Positions 7,582-7,857 of a stretch of DNA of 7,857 nucleotides are shown here, piece after piece (the stretch's first letter is position 1; each line of letters begins with the position of its first letter). Below the pieces are notes generated by a model. It was not told the DNA's origin. It ran no database searches and worked only from the letters and a program-made list of their open reading frames with translations. The DNA lies in NCBI GenBank assembly GCA_964618405.1, contig CAZUAY010000189.1:1-7857 (forward strand). The letters are read 5' to 3'. The position numbers and the translations under genes were made by a program. The stretch comes from JBBQIY01 sp964618405 (GTDB lineage Bacteria; Verrucomicrobiota; Kiritimatiellia; RFP12; UBA3636).

Positions 7582-7609
7582 TCAATATCCAACAGCCAAC
7601 ACTCAAATC
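7582..7609 (-). repeat. Four heptamers with a YCAA core (TTGR on the - strand)
   Basis: Read in steps of seven from 7582 the bases are TCAATAT, CCAACAG, CCAACAC and TCAAATC. Every unit has CAA at positions 2-4, preceded by C or T. On the - strand this is a run of NNNTTGR units, matching the core of the TTGG heptamers at 7689-7716 in the opposite orientation. Confidence 0.5.
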
Positions 7610-7641
7610 CAATTCTCAAGTAGGGAACTTCGGTCAGGCCG

Positions 7642-7668
7642 TCTACGATCTTACGTTATTATCGTAGA
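7642..7668. terminator. 8-bp hairpin, possible terminator of the peptidase gene
   Basis: TCTACGAT (7642-7649) is the exact reverse complement of ATCGTAGA (7661-7668), with an 11-base loop. It lies about 100 bases after the peptidase stop. Only a short TTT follows (7669-7671), so termination is possible but weakly supported. It sits between the two oppositely oriented TTGG-type repeat clusters. Confidence 0.35.
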
Positions 7669-7688
7669 TTTCGCGAGCGATCATTCAT

Positions 7689-7716
7689 TTGGACATTGGA
7701 CATTCCTTGTTGGCTA
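7689..7716 (+). repeat. TTGGACA heptamer repeat
   Basis: In steps of seven from 7689 the bases read TTGGACA, TTGGACA, TTCCTTG and TTGGCTA. Two units are identical and the fourth returns to TTGG in the same phase, so the 7-base period holds across 28 bases with one diverged unit. Confidence 0.55.
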
Positions 7717-7734
7717 TGGTGATAGAATCTTAAA

Positions 7735-7770
7735 CGCAAAGATCGCTAAGTTTACGCAAAGTCTGCAAGG
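7735..7770 (+). repeat. CGCAAAG word repeat
   Basis: CGCAAAG occurs at 7735-7741 and 7755-7761, with a one-mismatch copy CGCTAAG at 7744-7750 and a looser TGCAAGG at 7764-7770. Successive starts are 9, 11 and 9 bases apart, so the period is near 9-10 rather than 7. It is a different family from its neighbours. Confidence 0.5.
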
Positions 7771-7778
7771 AAGGTGTT

Positions 7779-7802
7779 AGGTTTCAGGCTCTAGGTTCTA
7801 GC
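7779..7802 (+). repeat. AGGTTCT-type heptamer repeat
   Basis: In steps of seven from 7779 the bases read AGGTTTC, AGGCTCT and AGGTTCT, then AG of a further unit. All three full units start with AGG and differ by one to three bases. Confidence 0.5.
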
Positions 7803-7810
7803 TGGGAGAA

Positions 7811-7834
7811 AATTACGAATTATGAATTATGAAT
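7811..7834 (+). repeat. AATTATG heptamer tandem repeat
   Basis: AATTACG (7811-7817), AATTATG (7818-7824) and AATTATG (7825-7831) are followed by AAT, giving about 3.4 units with a single C/T difference. This is the cleanest tandem repeat in the window. Confidence 0.7.
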
Positions 7835-7857
7835 AGAAAAAGCGGCTCCCTCGCTAC

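Larger units (their letters stand above)
7540..7857. other. Non-coding 3' flank rich in short word repeats
   Basis: This 318-base stretch after the peptidase stop holds no gene that can be supported on either strand. Instead it contains a series of short imperfect repeats of different sequence, listed separately, most with a 7-base period, and one 8-bp hairpin. The mixture of unrelated repeat words in one gap resembles intergenic word repeats seen in several large bacterial genomes, and the heptamer repeats (STRR) of cyanobacteria are a known parallel. Whether these are related to those is not shown here. Confidence 0.6.

Noticed and set aside
7343..7612. Antisense open frame of 89 codons entering the 3' flank
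   Set aside because: Most of it overlaps the conserved C-terminal part of the peptidase, including the catalytic glutamate, and the translated sequence is not protein-like.
7582..7834. The repeat-rich 3' flank as a CRISPR array
   Set aside because: The units are 7-11 bases, imperfect and of several sequences, with no 25-40 base repeats and no regular spacers.

Overview
The window holds four complete genes, all on the + strand, with no sign of frameshift or truncation. They look like bacterial accessory glycan-metabolism genes. Nothing here is phage, transposon, CRISPR, rRNA or tRNA.

The gene families and the intergenic texture suggest a large-genome environmental bacterium. A member of the Planctomycetes-Verrucomicrobia-Chlamydiae group (Lentisphaerota, Kiritimatiellota, Verrucomicrobiota or Planctomycetota) fits best, because proteins with a DUF4838 region and a CBM9-like tail, and orphan sialidase-like proteins, are common there. 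This is inference from family knowledge; no marker gene is present.

Layout. Positions 1-259 are non-coding leader with a perfect 18-bp palindromic hairpin at 70-109. Positions 260-2722 encode a predicted lipoprotein with an alpha-glucuronidase-like N-terminal domain, a DUF4838-type central region and a CBM9-like C-terminal domain. Positions 2750-3952 encode a BNR/Asp-box sialidase-like beta-propeller with no signal peptide. Positions 3975-6215 encode a glycoside hydrolase family 31 enzyme, also without a signal peptide. Gaps of 27 and 22 bases, with good Shine-Dalgarno sequences, argue that these three are one operon. A 169-base gap with a possible terminator hairpin separates them from an M14 (cytosolic-carboxypeptidase-like) zinc peptidase at 6385-7539. 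The last 318 bases are non-coding and consist largely of short word repeats, most with a 7-base period.

How the genes may work together. The lipoprotein could bind or trim an acidic or complex glycan at the cell envelope. The sialidase-like protein and the GH31 enzyme would then act on imported oligosaccharides, the GH31 removing an alpha-linked sugar. No transporter, regulator or sulfatase lies inside the window, so the substrate cannot be named. The M14 peptidase is probably an independent gene.

The most unusual content is in two places. One is the 3' flank, with heptamer-phased repeat clusters of different sequence, two of them related and in opposite orientation around a hairpin. The other is the GH31 active site, which keeps the two catalytic aspartates but departs from the family in the residues around them.
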